The notes beneath the pieces were generated by a model, which was given only the letters and a program-made list of their open reading frames with translations, did no database searches and was not told where the DNA came from. The translations under genes and the position numbers were made by a program. 64,000 nt of DNA from Chitinophagaceae bacterium (lineage in GTDB: Bacteria; Bacteroidota; Bacteroidia; Chitinophagales; Chitinophagaceae), in the NCBI GenBank assembly GCA_016713965.1, contig JADJOC010000007.1:124001-188000 (forward strand), in the 5' to 3' direction. Each line of letters begins with the position of its first letter. Position 1 is the first letter of the stretch. Shown here in pieces: positions 29,716 to 39,832 of this stretch.

Positions 29716-29741
29716 TTAAAGAGGTGTTAATATTATTTTAG

Positions 29742-29772
29742 AAGCCGGTTATTTATCGGCTTTTTATTTTTT
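29742..29772 (+). terminator. stem-loop terminator
   Basis: AAGCCG and CGGCTT enclose GTTATTTAT and are followed by TTTATTTTTT, just after the DUF6580 gene. Confidence 0.65.
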
Positions 29773-29781
29773 ATATGAATA

Positions 29782-30470
29782 ATGAAATTTCTTAGTCATT
29801 GCATCTCAATAAAAAATAATTTTTATGATAAAAAAATAAATCTGTTTATTCTGTTTGTATCAATCCTGTTCTCTTACTGCTCTGAGGCCAATAGCAAAAC
29901 TTCTGCTGAAAGTAACAAGGCTCAAGTTGACACTGCTAAAAAAATAGTAGTTAAAAATAAACCAGATATCAAACTTGAAGCTTCCTGGGCTGCATTTGTA
30001 AATGCAGTTAAATCGTCTGATCTTAAAAAAATTAAAGCGTTATCTACAGATTGTGTAACCAATACATTGTGTAACCAATACAGAAAAGGAAGATACTGGA
30101 TTTGAAAAATTAAAGCATAAAAATCGGATACCTGGGATGAAACATTATCACATCGAAGCTTAATAGCGATTGATAAATTTGTAAAAGAAGATTACCTGAT
30201 TGTATTTGATTCAATAGTAAAATCAAAAATGTCTGATTTTAAGGACGTCAGCTTTAATGATAATGATCATAATAGGCAGTTATATACCGGTTGTTGTATT
30301 ACTGACGGCATTGAAATGGCTAATCCTAAAGTAAAAGAAGTAAGGGTAACAATTAAAGCAGAAAAGGCCGCTCTATATCAGGAGAAGGGTTAGACTGGGA
30401 TGCATCATTTGTATTTATTGAAACTAAAAATGGAGAATATAAATTTTGTGGTTTTAGTGCCACGCCATAG
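29782..30470 (+). CDS. hypothetical exported protein, several frameshifts as given
   Basis: Only 29782-30105 is open, but coding-like sequence continues in other frames to TAG at 30468-30470: after repairs near 30090-30120 it reads TEKEDTGFEKLKHK and SDTWDETLSHRSLIAIDKF, and after one near 30372 SGEGLDWDASFVFIETKNGE. Restored length is ~228 residues. The N terminus (NLFILFVSILFSYCSEANSK) looks like a lipoprotein signal with Cys in FSYC. A start at the internal ATG at 29824 would need one more base in its A run. Family not recognised; the position suggests no partner. Confidence 0.55.
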
Positions 30471-30487
30471 CTTACTTCAATAATCAA

Positions 30488-30518
30488 TAAAAAATCCCGA
30501 TAGTCCGGGATTTTTTAT
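30488..30518. terminator. bidirectional stem-loop terminator between convergent genes
   Basis: AAAAATCCCGA and TCCGGGATTTTTT pair around TAG with A and T runs on both sides, suiting both the gene ending at 30470 and the minus-strand gene ending at 30534. Confidence 0.8.
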
Positions 30519-30533
30519 TGATCACTATCCAGC

Positions 30534-31275
30534 TTATTTTTTATTTTTTGGAGTGGCAGTGTTTTTAGTATTGCCATTTTTTTTATCCATACTTTCTACT
30601 ACCTGTAAATTTTGTCTTGCACCGGCAAAATCAGGATAAACTTCCAAAGATTGTTCAAAGTATTTTTAGCCTGTGCATAATTTTAGTTTCCATCTGCATG
30701 ATGCCTAAAATATTTAACGCACCGGCACTTGCCGGAATCTGTTGCACTGAACCATTTGGCATAGGAAAAACTACTGCTATTTTATTGCTATTGGTATCAG
30801 CCAGCACCACTTTTAAATTATTTTCACTTTCAGATATCCGTTTAAGCTGGTATTGCGATATAGCCAATTGATAGTTATAATAAGGGTTTTTAACTTTTTG
30901 AGTTATCTGCTCTAAAGCGGCAACAGCACTTTTCGGATCTCCTAATGCCTGGAAGCACTCTCCTGACCTGGCTAAAGCGTCAGTATTAGAGGGATCCTGT
31001 TTTAACACTTCCTGCGATAATAATAAAGAAGGATAAAATTCTTTATTGACAAAATAGAGCATTGCAAGAGTATCCTTGTAAGGTACACCTTGTGCGGCAT
31101 TACTTAATGCTACATACCCGTGTAAGGCTCCAATGGCAGTCCTTACATCATTATACGCCACACTTTGGCGGTATATGTCCACATAATGTTTTTTTAAGCT
31201 ATCACTAAAAGCAACCTGGGAATTTGCAGTAAAGGAAAAACCAGTAACAATGAGTAAGTAAATAATTTTTTTCAT
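30534..31275 (-). CDS. exported TPR-like hypothetical protein, two frameshifts near the 3' end
   Basis: Signal peptide (IYLLIVTGFSFTANSQ), then helical repeats of TPR type (ALARSGECFQALGDPKSAVA, NYQLAISQYQLKRISESENN). The given frame stops at 30655; repairs near 30686 and 30668 add the next repeat (NYAQAKNYFEQSLEVYPDF) and a Lys/Asn/Thr-rich tail to the stop at 30534, ~246 residues. Periplasmic scaffold-type protein; partner unknown. Confidence 0.72.
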
Positions 31276-31340
31276 ATATAGTTTTGTGAATTTTGCTTAA
31301 AGATAAATAATTGATCCTGATTTGCAATTACTTTGCAGTA

Positions 31341-32261
31341 ATGGAAAAGCTATTTTTGATAATATTAACGGTTTATAGTGTGGCCTCACATGCACAAAAA
31401 GCTGGCGATACAAGTATAAAAGTAGGTACTAATGTAATTACGCTTTCAGAAATAGTGGTTAACAATAAATTAAATGTCCCGGCTTTTATTGAAATAGTAA
31501 AAGTGATACTTCTTTTTATAAAGCTTTCAAAAATTTAAGAGTATTGCAATTTTCTGCAATAAACGATATTCGCATGGTTAATAAAAGCGGCGAAACAAAA
31601 GCGTCGCTGTTTAGCAAAACCAGCCAGCTCAGGAGTAATGGGTGCAGGTCGATGAAAGTTTTGGAAGAAAAAGTAACCGGGGATTTTTACGATGATGATC
31701 ATAATTATAATTATTACACCGCACAATTATATGCCTCTCTTTTTTACAAACAAGCCTGTGTGCGGCGAAACTAATCTTGTAAAAGGTTCAACAATTACGG
31801 CACAGGGTAAAAGCGGTATGGAAAAACACAAAGAACAACTCAAAATGCTATTTTTTAATCCCGGAAAAAGAATTAATGGCATCCCGTTTTTGGGTGACAA
31901 AACTGCAATTTATGACGATGATGTTGCAGATAAATATGACATGAGCATTGATTTGGATGCCTACAACAATACCAGCTGTTATATATTCAGGCAAAAAGTA
32001 AAACCTGGCAAAGAAGGTGAGGTAGTGGTAGATGAAATGACTACCTGGTTTGATGATAAAACTTATGAAGTAATTGCTAGGAACTATGCTTTAAGCTATG
32101 ATGCCGGTGTGTATGATTTTAGCGTGCACATGGAAGTGGTAATGACCCGGTTTAATGGATTAACCGTACCATCATTAATACGATATAATGGCAATTGGAA
32201 AGCAATGTTTAAAAAAAGGGAAAGGGGAATATTTACTGCTACACTTTTTGATTTTAGATAG
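31341..32261 (+). CDS. hypothetical exported protein, two frameshifts as given
   Basis: Start at ATG 31341 gives a signal peptide (MEKLFLIILTVYSVASHAQ); the upstream ATG at 31311 would add a non-signal leader. The frame must be repaired near 31503 (A run) and 31742 (T run), giving ~307 residues ending RGIFTATLFDFR. The mature part is beta-rich, with CYIFRQKVKPGKEGEVVVDE and FNGLTVPSLIRYNGNWKAMF, which resembles outer-membrane lipoprotein carrier-like or GLPGLI-like folds, but no firm family can be named. Confidence 0.65.
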
Positions 32262-32739
32262 AACATGGATGATGTGGAATTGGTAATTTGTAATTAGTAA
32301 TTTGAGTTTTTAAATTTCAAGTTTCGGGTTTTGCTCCGTAGGAGCGATGTGTTATCAACAAAACATAATTAAAGATGAATAATGTGATATTGTATAAGAG
32401 TGCGACCACCGCCTTTGGACGGGGCACAGCGCCAATAAAGCTGAATTAATATCCTGAAGCCAGGATCAAAATTTTTTCTATAATGGCAAGGCCATTATAG
32501 CTTCGTAAGAATTATGCTCAATAAAAATAAATGTACTTAATAAAGGTTGAGTAAGGATACATTGTGCAAAAATGTTCCTGCTTTCAAACGATGCAGGCAA
32601 GCAATGAGCTTTAATTAGTGATTTAAAATCTGGTGCATAAAAATATTAAGTATGAAGGAACAAGTGAATCCCTAAAACGAAATAATACTTTGCGCCTTTG
32701 CGTTGACCTAAAAATGGCGCAGCCATTATTTATAAATTT
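32262..32739. other. gene-free stretch with repeat B fragment
   Basis: 32388-32450 has the family B pattern (GAGTGCGACCACCGCC, a weak hairpin, GGACGGGGCACAGCGCC). 32480-32500 has AATGGCAAGGCCATTATAG, a short palindrome. Small frames here (for example 32633-32881) run into the rluD-like gene on the other strand and look accidental. Confidence 0.5.
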
Positions 32740-33783
32740 TTATTTTGAGCATATCCTCCATTTTTCTATTACTGCTTGTATATCTTCAGGCAAATCACTG
32801 GTAAATAGCATGTTTTCTTTTGTGGTAGGATGTACAAAAAACCCAACTCTTTGGCATGTAAAGCCTGCCTGGTGCAAATAGCAAAACAATTATCCACAAA
32901 CTGTTTGTATTTATTAAACACGGTCCCTTTTACAATTTTATCACCACCGTAAAAATCATCATTAAACAACGGATGTCCTATGTATTGCATATGCACCCTG
33001 ATCTGGTGGGTTCTGCCCGTTTCCAGCCTGCATTCTACTAATGATACATAATTAAACCTTTCTATCACTTTGTAATGCGTAATGGCATCTTTACCATAAT
33101 CACCATCGGGATAAGCTGTAAATAATTTCCTGAACCTTTGATGCCTGCCTACATGTGCTATAACCGTCCCTTCATTTTCTTCAAAATCTCCCCACACCAA
33201 AGCAATATACCTGCGGTGGACTGTATGATTGAAAAATTGTTTGGCAAGGTCGGCCATTGCTTTTGGATTTTTTGCCATTACCAGCAAGCCGCTGGTATTT
33301 TTATCAATCCTGTGTACCAAACCAAATCTTGGTAAATCTTCTTCCTGGATGCCCGGATTTTGCTGTTGCAAATAATATGCTGCACCATTGATTAAAGTAC
33401 CGCTATAATTACCACTACCCGGATGAACTACCATTCCGGCTGGTTTATTTATTATTAAAATGTCATCATCTTCAAAAACAATATTAAGTGGAATATTTTC
33501 AGGAATTATCTCATTGCTTTCCGGCGACTTGCTGGTAAATACTATAATTTTATCAAAGGCTTTTACTTTGTAATTGCTTTTTATTGCATTGCCATTTACA
33601 GTAACCAGCTCATTTTCTATAGATTGCTGTATTTTTGTTCCGGGTGGCGCCTTCAATCCGGCTCATGAGAAACTTGTCTATTCGTAAAGGTTCCTGGCCT
33701 TTGTCAATAGTTAATACCAGCTGTTCATACAGTTCTTCGCTGTCAGGTATTTCATCTTCCGGTGATGTGTGCTTATTATTCAA
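32740..33783 (-). CDS. RluA/RluD-family 23S rRNA pseudouridine synthase, two frameshifts as given
   Basis: Restored length ~347 residues. From a TTG start at 33783 the protein reads an acidic leader, then an S4 RNA-binding domain (PLRIDKFLMSRIEGATRNKI, then VNGNAIKSNYKVKAFD), then the catalytic domain with HRIDKNTSGLLVMAKN (catalytic Asp in RID), and ETGRTHQIRVHMQYIGHPLF. Breaks: near 33640 (A run, joining the S4 domain) and near 32842 (T run), after which it ends DLPEDIQAVIEKWRICSK. It makes pseudouridines in large-subunit rRNA. It is divergent from lipB. Confidence 0.88.
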
Positions 33784-33802
33784 AGTAATGCGGTGGTTTT
33801 AA

Positions 33803-33810
33803 TATCTTTG
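33803..33810 (+). promoter_or_regulatory. -7 promoter element of lipB
   Basis: TATCTTTG followed by C, 18 bases before the TTG start at 33828. Confidence 0.6.
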
Positions 33811-33827
33811 CAAATTAAAACATTGTA

Positions 33828-34565
33828 TTGGATAACACTAAAGTGATCTGTAAAGATTTAGGAATTATTGATTACCAAACAGCCTGGGATTACCAGGAAG
33901 AGCTGTTGCAGCAAAATATTAATATCAAATCACAATTACGCAATTTAACCGGAGAAAATATACCCGGCGGTTTAAGTACCACCAGTTATTTTTTACTTTG
34001 CGAACACCCTGCAGTATATACTTTAGGCAAGAGCGGCAGCATGCATAATATGCTGATTTCAAAAGAAGAAAGAGACGAAAAAGGCATCCAGTTTTTTAAT
34101 ACCAACCGTGGTGGCGATATCACTTTTCATGGTTTGCAACAAATAGTAGGATACCCGATTATAGACCTGGAAAAATATTATACTGATATAGGTAGATACC
34201 TACGCAACCTGGAGGAGGTAATTATTTTGACCATTGCTGAATATGGTATAAAAGGCGAAAGAAGCAAAGGAGAAACAGGCGTATGGATTGATGCAGGAAT
34301 AACTGGCAGGGAAAGGAAAATTTGTGCCATGGGGGTTCGTTGCAGCCGCTGGATAACCATGCATGGCTTTGCATTAAATGTAAATACGGATTTAAGTTAT
34401 TTTGATAAAATTATTCCATGCGGCATACAAAATAAGCAGGTAACTTCTATTGCTAAAGAACTGGGTTCAACAGTAAATTTTGAAGAAGCCAAAGAAAAAA
34501 TAAAACGAAATTTTGAGATTGTTTTTCAATCTGAATTATTGTATTCTGATAATTTGTATAAATAG
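33828..34565 (+). CDS. lipB: octanoyl-[acyl-carrier-protein]:protein octanoyltransferase
   Basis: 245 residues. NRGGDITFHGLQQIVGYPII is the LipB signature; the catalytic pair is Lys in RKICAMGVRCSRW and Cys in IIPCGIQNKQVTS. The enzyme moves octanoate from acyl carrier protein to lipoyl domains of 2-oxoacid dehydrogenases and the glycine cleavage H protein. TTG start at 33828, supported by the promoter element and by no in-frame ATG upstream. Confidence 0.93.
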   Translation: MDNTKVICKDLGIIDYQTAWDYQEELLQQNINIKSQLRNLTGENIPGGLSTTSYFLLCEHPAVYTLGKSGSMHNMLISKEERDEKGIQFFNTNRGGDITFHGLQQIVGYPIIDLEKYYTDIGRYLRNLEEVIILTIAEYGIKGERSKGETGVWIDAGITGRERKICAMGVRCSRWITMHGFALNVNTDLSYFDKIIPCGIQNKQVTSIAKELGSTVNFEEAKEKIKRNFEIVFQSELLYSDNLYK

Positions 34566-34577
34566 AAAGTTAATTAT

Positions 34578-34619
34578 TTCCCGTCTTACCGGCTCTATAA
34601 ATTGCCGGCAAGGCGGGAA
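34578..34619 (+). terminator. stem-loop after lipB
   Basis: TTCCCGTCTTACCGGC and GCCGGCAAGGCGGGAA pair with two mismatches around a ten-base loop; no strong T run follows, so termination is likely but not certain. Confidence 0.55.
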
Positions 34620-34664
34620 GACGAAAAAATATTTTTTGTTACTAACTCTATATCTGTGATCAAC

Positions 34665-34710
34665 ATTGTTGTGTCACTCACTTGTACCGTATACCTTTAT
34701 TGAGCTTTTA
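34665..34710. repeat. repeat B fragment
   Basis: GTGTCACTCACTTGTACCGT matches 43276-43295 and, less well, 12248-12265. Confidence 0.6.
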
Positions 34711-34774
34711 TTGTAATACTAAATTATTGTCTGCATAATTAGCACATCAGCTAATCAGCACATTATTACATTTA

Positions 34775-35469
34775 TTATTTATCCGGTATTTGCTGATTTT
34801 TACCATCTTTCACCACATAAAACCTGTTTTCTTCTACAAGTACTCCATTTTCAAATAATTTGAAATAAAACCAGCCGGAATGCACAAAATTTACTTTTTC
34901 AATAATATAATATTGCTCGGTCAATTTATTTAATTCAAACATGAACTTGCCCTTATCATCAAAGAATTTAACGGAAAATTTTTTAGCTTCGGCATCAGGC
35001 AAATTAATAGCAATATTATTATCCCGGTTTGTAAATATTTTTCCGCTTGGATAACCGATATTATTGGATTGTCCGTTTTGCTGCCAGGGATTAATATTAT
35101 TATATATGTTTGGATTATCGCCGTATAAATCTTTTACGGGCCTTTTAGAACCAGTAATAATATAAGCTCCTCCGTCAAAAGCGATAAAAACCCTGTAATA
35201 CATTTTTTATAGGGTGGTTTGGCATCTGCAAAACCGTTTTCTATATTTTGAGGATTCAATACCGAACCAATGGTGTAAAAATTTTTGGTGCTATCATAGG
35301 AACGCTGGATATTGATAGTCGTTACGGGTCTTTTGTAATTATTTTTCCAGCTTATAATAATTTGTCCTCCCAAATTTTTAACGGAAATTTTAGGTAATGT
35401 ATCCTGGGCTATAAGTTTTGAAACGGACAATAACAGCGTACCTGTAAAAAGTAGTAAGGCTTTCTGCAT
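34775..35469 (-). CDS. conserved exported beta-sandwich protein, one frameshift as given
   Basis: Signal peptide (LLLFTGTLLLSVSKLIAQ) then a fibronectin-III-like domain (ISVKNLGGQIIISWKNNY ... INIQRSYDSTKNFYTIGSV). The frame breaks near 35205 in an A run; after repair it continues MYYRVFIAFDGGAYIITG and a second beta domain with SGWFYFKLFENGVLVEENRF, ~231 residues. Pieces as given are 35469-35134 and 35203-34775. I recognise the style as common in Chitinophagaceae but not a named family; probably periplasmic or surface exposed. Confidence 0.68.
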
Positions 35470-35530
35470 AAATAAAAATCAAGTAATTAACTATAATTTG
35501 TTTTGGCAAATATAGTATGATGTTAAAAAA

Positions 35531-36432
35531 TTAAAACGTTAAAGTCCCTTTAGGCAAAGATTTATTTCCCTGTAAGCCACCAGTATGTATAGTAAGGATT
35601 TTACTGGCTGCCGGAAAGTATTCTTTTTGTATCAAATTAAATATTCCAAATAGCATCTTTCCTGTATACACAAAATCAGTAGGAATAGAATGATCTCTCC
35701 ATAAAGTATTCATAAAATCAATAAGCTCATTTGTTTTTTTTGCATACCCTCCAAAGGTATAGTTATCTATAATATCATAATGATAGTTAACTGTTCCGGT
35801 TAAAAATTCAATCCGTTTATTAATGTCATTTATACCTTTTAAAGCATTAAATCCAATTACCTGCTGATTGTTTTTTTTGCTAAGTAAAATACCAGCCAGG
35901 GTAGTAGCTGTACCCACTGAAGTGCAGATATGCGTAAAATTATTTTCGGGTATATTATCCATAATTAATGCAGCCCCTTTTGCACCTAATGGATGATAAC
36001 CTCCTTCGGGGATAATTATACAATTGCTGGTATCAAGTTTAATACGATTAAAAAAATCTTTTTCGTTTTTATTATTATAAGTTTCACGGGATATGAAAAT
36101 CAACTGCATTCCATATCGTTCGCACTCTATTAAAGTATGCGATAAAACAACTGGTTTTTCTCCACGTACTATACCAATAGATTTAATATTTAATTGAAAA
36201 CATGCAAATGCTGTGGCAGATAAATGATTGGAATATGCGCCGCCAAATGTTAAAATGGCTTTGTCGGAATTAGCACCTGCTTGTTTTAAAAAATAATAAA
36301 GCTTAAATAATTTATTACCGGATATTATTGGATGAATAGTATCCAGCCTTAAAATATGCATTTCAACTTTTGTTGGTCAAATAAAGGATGTTTTATTTGC
36401 TGAACAGGTATATCTGGTGAAAATAAAAGCAT
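35531..36432 (-). CDS. PLP-dependent ACC deaminase / D-cysteine desulfhydrase-like enzyme, one frameshift near the start
   Basis: Fold-type-II PLP enzyme of ~300 residues. ISGNKLFKLYYFLKQA holds the Schiff-base lysine (K of NKLFK), FGGAYSNHLSATA is the PLP-phosphate/substrate loop, IPEGGYHPLGAKG and CTSVGTATTLAG (glycine loop) complete the site. The given frame begins at 36361, but a better start is ATG 36432 (MLLFSPDIPVQQI...), joined by one extra base in an A/T run near 36370. Such proteins deaminate 1-aminocyclopropane-1-carboxylate or release H2S from D-cysteine; the ACC-specific residues cannot be judged, and desulfhydrase is more common in this phylum. Confidence 0.82.
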
Positions 36433-36457
36433 TTTAAAAAAGCTAAATAGATTGTAT

Positions 36458-36465
36458 TATTTTTG
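36458..36465 (+). promoter_or_regulatory. -7 promoter element
   Basis: TATTTTTG, 47 bases before the nucleotidyltransferase ATG at 36512. Confidence 0.5.
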
Positions 36466-36511
36466 TCGGCCGAAATTATATACTATTTACAAATAAAAAT
36501 ATTATTTAAAT

Positions 36512-37403
36512 ATGCAACCAACACTTTTAATTTTAGCTGCGGGCATGGCCAGCCGTTATGGCAGCATGAAGCAAACAGAAGGATTTGGCCCAAACGGTGA
36601 AACTATCATGGATTATTCAATATATGATGCAATAAAAGCTGGTTTTGGCAAAGTTGTATTTATAATCCGGGAAGATTTTGCTGAAAATTTTAAAGCTACT
36701 TTTGAGCCAAAGCTGCAAGGTAAAATTGCTACAGCATATGTATACCAGGATCTTACCAGCTATGTAGATATTGAAATTCCTGCAGAAAGAACCAAGCCAT
36801 GGGGTACAGCTCATGCAATATTATGTGCTAAAGATGTAGTAAAAGAACCTTTCGCAGTAATTAATGCAGATGATTTTTATGGTAAAGATTCATTTGTAAA
36901 AGCAGTGCAGTTTTTACAAAAAGATTGTTCGGCAAATAAATATGCTATTATTGGTTATGAACTCTCAAAAACATTGAGTGATTATGGTACGGTAAGCAGG
37001 GGAGTGTGTGAAGTGGATATTGATCATAAGTTAGTGGGTATAAAAAGAGCGTACAAAAATATACCGGAAAGGAGATTCTATATTTTATGAAGAAGATGAC
37101 AATAAATTCGCAATTCCTGTAAGTGCAAGTGTATCGATGAATTTTTGGTGCTTTCACCCCGGTGTATTTAATTATATTGGAAAACTTTTCCCGGATTTTT
37201 TAAAAGACAATATAACTAATATCAAGTCTGAATTTTTTATACCTATTATTGCTGAAAAATTTATTAAAGATGGAGGAACCATACAGGTAATACCAACTAC
37301 TTCACAATGGTTTGGCGTTACTTACAAAGAAGATGCTACAAGTGTTAAAAGCAGTATTGATAAATTAATTTTTGAGAAAGAGTATCCAAAAAATTTATGG
37401 TAA
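36512..37403 (+). CDS. sugar-phosphate nucleotidyltransferase-like protein, one frameshift as given
   Basis: About 297 residues after adding one A near 37056. N-terminal nucleotide-binding loop LAAGMASRYGSMKQ (residues 8-21), VVFIIREDF, and the metal-binding aspartates in VINADDFYG. Pieces as given are 36512-37090 and 37137-37403; between them the restored frame reads IYRKGDSIFYEEDDNKFAIP. It belongs to the NTP_transferase superfamily but the sugar or alcohol phosphate is unknown; no kinase or glycosyltransferase adjoins it here. Confidence 0.78.
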
Positions 37404-37404
37404 T

Positions 37405-37446
37405 AAAGCAGGAAGTCAAGTTTTAAAAACTTGACTTCCTGCTTTA
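37405..37446. terminator. perfect-stem bidirectional terminator (hairpin D, copy 1)
   Basis: AAAGCAGGAAGTCAAGTTTT and its complement AAAACTTGACTTCCTGCTTT form a 20-base stem between convergent genes. The core GGAAGTCAAGTTT recurs at 45321-45365. Confidence 0.85.
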
Positions 37447-37461
37447 TATTAGTAATCTAAA

Positions 37462-38551
37462 CTAATTTCCTTTGACCATAAAAATACAGTCTTCAATTTT
37501 TTTAATTTGTGTAACCCTGTCAATCCCTTTTATTTGAGATGACGGGTTTAATTTTATACTAAACCGGCTTGTATCAGTTTTTAATTCTTCCAGGGCTTTA
37601 AAAATATTTTTTGATTTGCTCGCAAATACTACTCCGTCAGAATTTTTTTCTTTGCTGCTTATAATTCCAATTACCTCACCTGCTTTATTAATTACAGGAC
37701 CTCCACTATTGCCGGGATTAACTGATATAGTTAGCTGGTATGCGCTGGTATCACCATAAAAACCACTTTTGGCACTTAAATATCCTTCGCCATATACAAT
37801 TTCATCTTTTGGATAACCCAGTGTAAAAATAGCTTCGCCTAATTCGCTGGAATTTTTCCTGATGCTGTAAGGCAGTGTTAACGGCTTAAAGGCAGTATCC
37901 TCAATTTTTAAAATAGCCAGGTCAGTAGTGTCATTACCATATACCGGTACTACATTAAAATAAACACCTTTACTATTTTCTACACGTAAGTTTTGCATAT
38001 TGCGTACTACGTGCTGGTTAGTAACAATGAATCCTTTGCCATCAATTAAAAAACCGGTGCCGCCAAATTTGGCAGGCGAAGCAGGCGGTAAAACTGCTTT
38101 ATTTTCATTGGCACTAAAATTCTTAATTTCATTTTTAGTGTTTTCTATAATATCTCGTTTAAGTTGGCTTAACTCAGTTTTCTTGGCATTATTAGTATAG
38201 GTAACAGTTAGCGTTGAGGTAAGCAATGAAAAAAATGCTGCAATAGAAGCTGCTACGGTAATATTGCGTTTGTACCTATGCCATAAATACGAAACTCTTG
38301 CCCTGCCTTTAAAGAGTTTTTGTAATTATACCTTCTTGTGATAATTTAGTTTCTACTTCATGTAAAGTATGTTTAAGCGACTTAATATTACTATAATTGT
38401 TTATTGTAGTAATAAAAAGTGTATGCTCAACTACCAGCTGATCAATATCAGGGTTATTCTTGCGAATCTCTTCAAAATATGTCTTTTCAGTTTGAGACAT
38501 TTCTCCATTCAGGTATCTTTCTACAGCATCTAATAATAAAATGTCATCCAT
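37462..38551 (-). CDS. predicted anti-sigma domain fused to a membrane-anchored DegP-like serine protease, one frameshift as given
   Basis: Restored length ~362 residues. Start is ATG 38551 (MDDILLLDAVERYLNG), one base after the stop of the sigma-factor gene. Residues 1-85 form an acidic helical cytosolic domain like anti-sigma N termini of the phylum (NGEMSQTEKTYFEEI); one frameshift near 38310 joins it to a membrane helix (NITVAASIAAFFSLLTST) and an extracytoplasmic trypsin-like domain with the full triad: His in VTNQHVV, Asp in TTDLAIL, Ser in VNPGNSGGPV. No PDZ domain follows. Pieces as given are 38575-38309 and 38226-37462. It may sense envelope stress and release the sigma factor; this is inference. 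Confidence 0.8.
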
Positions 38552-38552
38552 A

Positions 38553-39110
38553 TTACAGGGTTTTGTATTGTGCAAAAAATAACTTTTTTAATCTTATCAA
38601 ACATTTATACTTCTGGGTTTTGGCATTATCTGCATTAGTATATCCAAAAGTAGCAGCAATTTCCTGCATAGATTTTTTTTGAACATAATAAGCTTCTAAT
38701 AAACTTTTGCAAGGCTCCCCGATTTTCACCATAGCTTTTTCCATAAGGGTAAAATCGGCATTCTTTTTTTCATGTAACTCTATTTCCTCGTCTACTTGTA
38801 TTATTTCTCCTAAAAAATGAATTTGCTCAGTATATCGTTGTTTGTGTTGCAATTTTTTAAGCCATAAGTGCCTGCAAACCGAATATAAATATGTTTTTAA
38901 AGCGCAATTAAGATCAAAATTGCCCGAAATAGCTTTTTCGTATAAAACAATTATTCCTTCCTGGAAAATATCTTTTGCATCATCTATATCCCCGTTATTG
39001 TTTAATACCAATGATTGAATGCTTGTGTAATTTGTCTTATATATAGCCTCAATAGCAGTTTTATCATTATTAGCCAGCCCTTCTAATAAAAATTTATCAT
39101 TTTCTGTCAT
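38553..39110 (-). CDS. ECF-type RNA polymerase sigma-70 factor
   Basis: 185 residues. Region 2 spans ~20-95 (DDAKDIFQEGIIVLYEKA is the -10-binding helix; LKTYLYSVCRHLWLKKL follows), region 4 ~125-180 (EPCKSLLEAYYVQKKSMQEI, GYTNADNAKTQKYKCLIRLK, the helix-turn-helix). No region 1.1 or 3, so group IV. The next gene starts one base downstream and carries a predicted anti-sigma domain, the standard arrangement for this class. Confidence 0.9.
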   Translation of the reverse strand: MTENDKFLLEGLANNDKTAIEAIYKTNYTSIQSLVLNNNGDIDDAKDIFQEGIIVLYEKAISGNFDLNCALKTYLYSVCRHLWLKKLQHKQRYTEQIHFLGEIIQVDEEIELHEKKNADFTLMEKAMVKIGEPCKSLLEAYYVQKKSMQEIAATFGYTNADNAKTQKYKCLIRLKKLFFAQYKTL

Positions 39111-39244
39111 ATCCCCATACTTATATTAATACAATTATTATTGATTTGGTAACCCAAAGCAACGAAAATTTATTTTAGAAAAGATAGGTTACCTTTTTTT
39201 AATTGTAGTATTAATAGGTAAGTAAAAATTAAAAACTCGAAAAA

Positions 39245-39544
39245 ATGAAAAAAGTATTCTTAGCATTAGTAGTAGCTGCTTCTTTTGTAGCTTGTGATAA
39301 TTCTGGCGATAAACCAGCAGATACACCTACAGATACAAGCAAAACAGTTGTAACCGATACAACAAAAAACACTGTAACCAGCAACACAACTGTTACAAAC
39401 AATACAACAGACACTACTAAAAAAACAGTTGATACTGCTAAAGTAGTAACTGACACTACAAAGAAAATGGATTCTAAAGATTCTAAAATGGATTCTAAAA
39501 CAGAAACCAAAACTACCGTAGAAACTGAAAAAACTACTAAGTAA
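39245..39544 (+). CDS. small low-complexity lipoprotein
   Basis: 99 residues. Signal with lipobox FVAC (lipid Cys at 17), then a mature part built almost only of Thr, Asp, Lys, Val and Ser, with repeated DTTKK/TVTDTT units (for example TDTTKKMDSKDSKMDSKTE). Such extended acidic/basic tails are likely disordered and may tether to the envelope. Long antisense frames across it are by-products of the repetitive ACA/GAT codons. Function unknown. It is divergent from the sigma factor, with a 134-bp gap that may hold both promoters. Confidence 0.78.
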   Translation: MKKVFLALVVAASFVACDNSGDKPADTPTDTSKTVVTDTTKNTVTSNTTVTNNTTDTTKKTVDTAKVVTDTTKKMDSKDSKMDSKTETKTTVETEKTTK

Positions 39545-39623
39545 TTCTTTCATCAATAATATTTATATTAGAAATTATTGATAAGGATTATTATTAAGAT
39601 TTTATATGGCAGGCAATCGTTTA

Positions 39624-39655
39624 TGCCCCTCCTCATTGAGGAGGGGCACTTTTTA
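39624..39655 (+). terminator. strong stem-loop terminator
   Basis: GCCCCTCCTC and GAGGAGGGGC enclose ATT, followed by ACTTTTTATT. It ends the small lipoprotein transcript; the remaining ~170 bases up to 39832 show no other feature. Confidence 0.88.
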
Positions 39656-39832
39656 TTATATAAATCCAAATAAGCATTCGTATAAGATTTTTATTAATTT
39701 TTTCCATTATCTACATGCTGTACCTAAAGAATTTAAGAGTTAATTTTGATAATTATGTAAATACTAATTCCAGTAATTGAATTATATAGCCAGTAGTCCA
39801 TAAGTGATGCAATAATTTTTTAAATAAGCTTA

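Noticed and set aside
32633..32881. 82-residue plus-strand gene
   Set aside because: It runs through the 3' end of the rluD-like gene in antisense and begins in repeat-rich DNA without a promoter.
39229..39556. Antisense proteins rich in Val/Ser/Phe/Cys
   Set aside because: They mirror the repetitive codons of the low-complexity lipoprotein on the plus strand.
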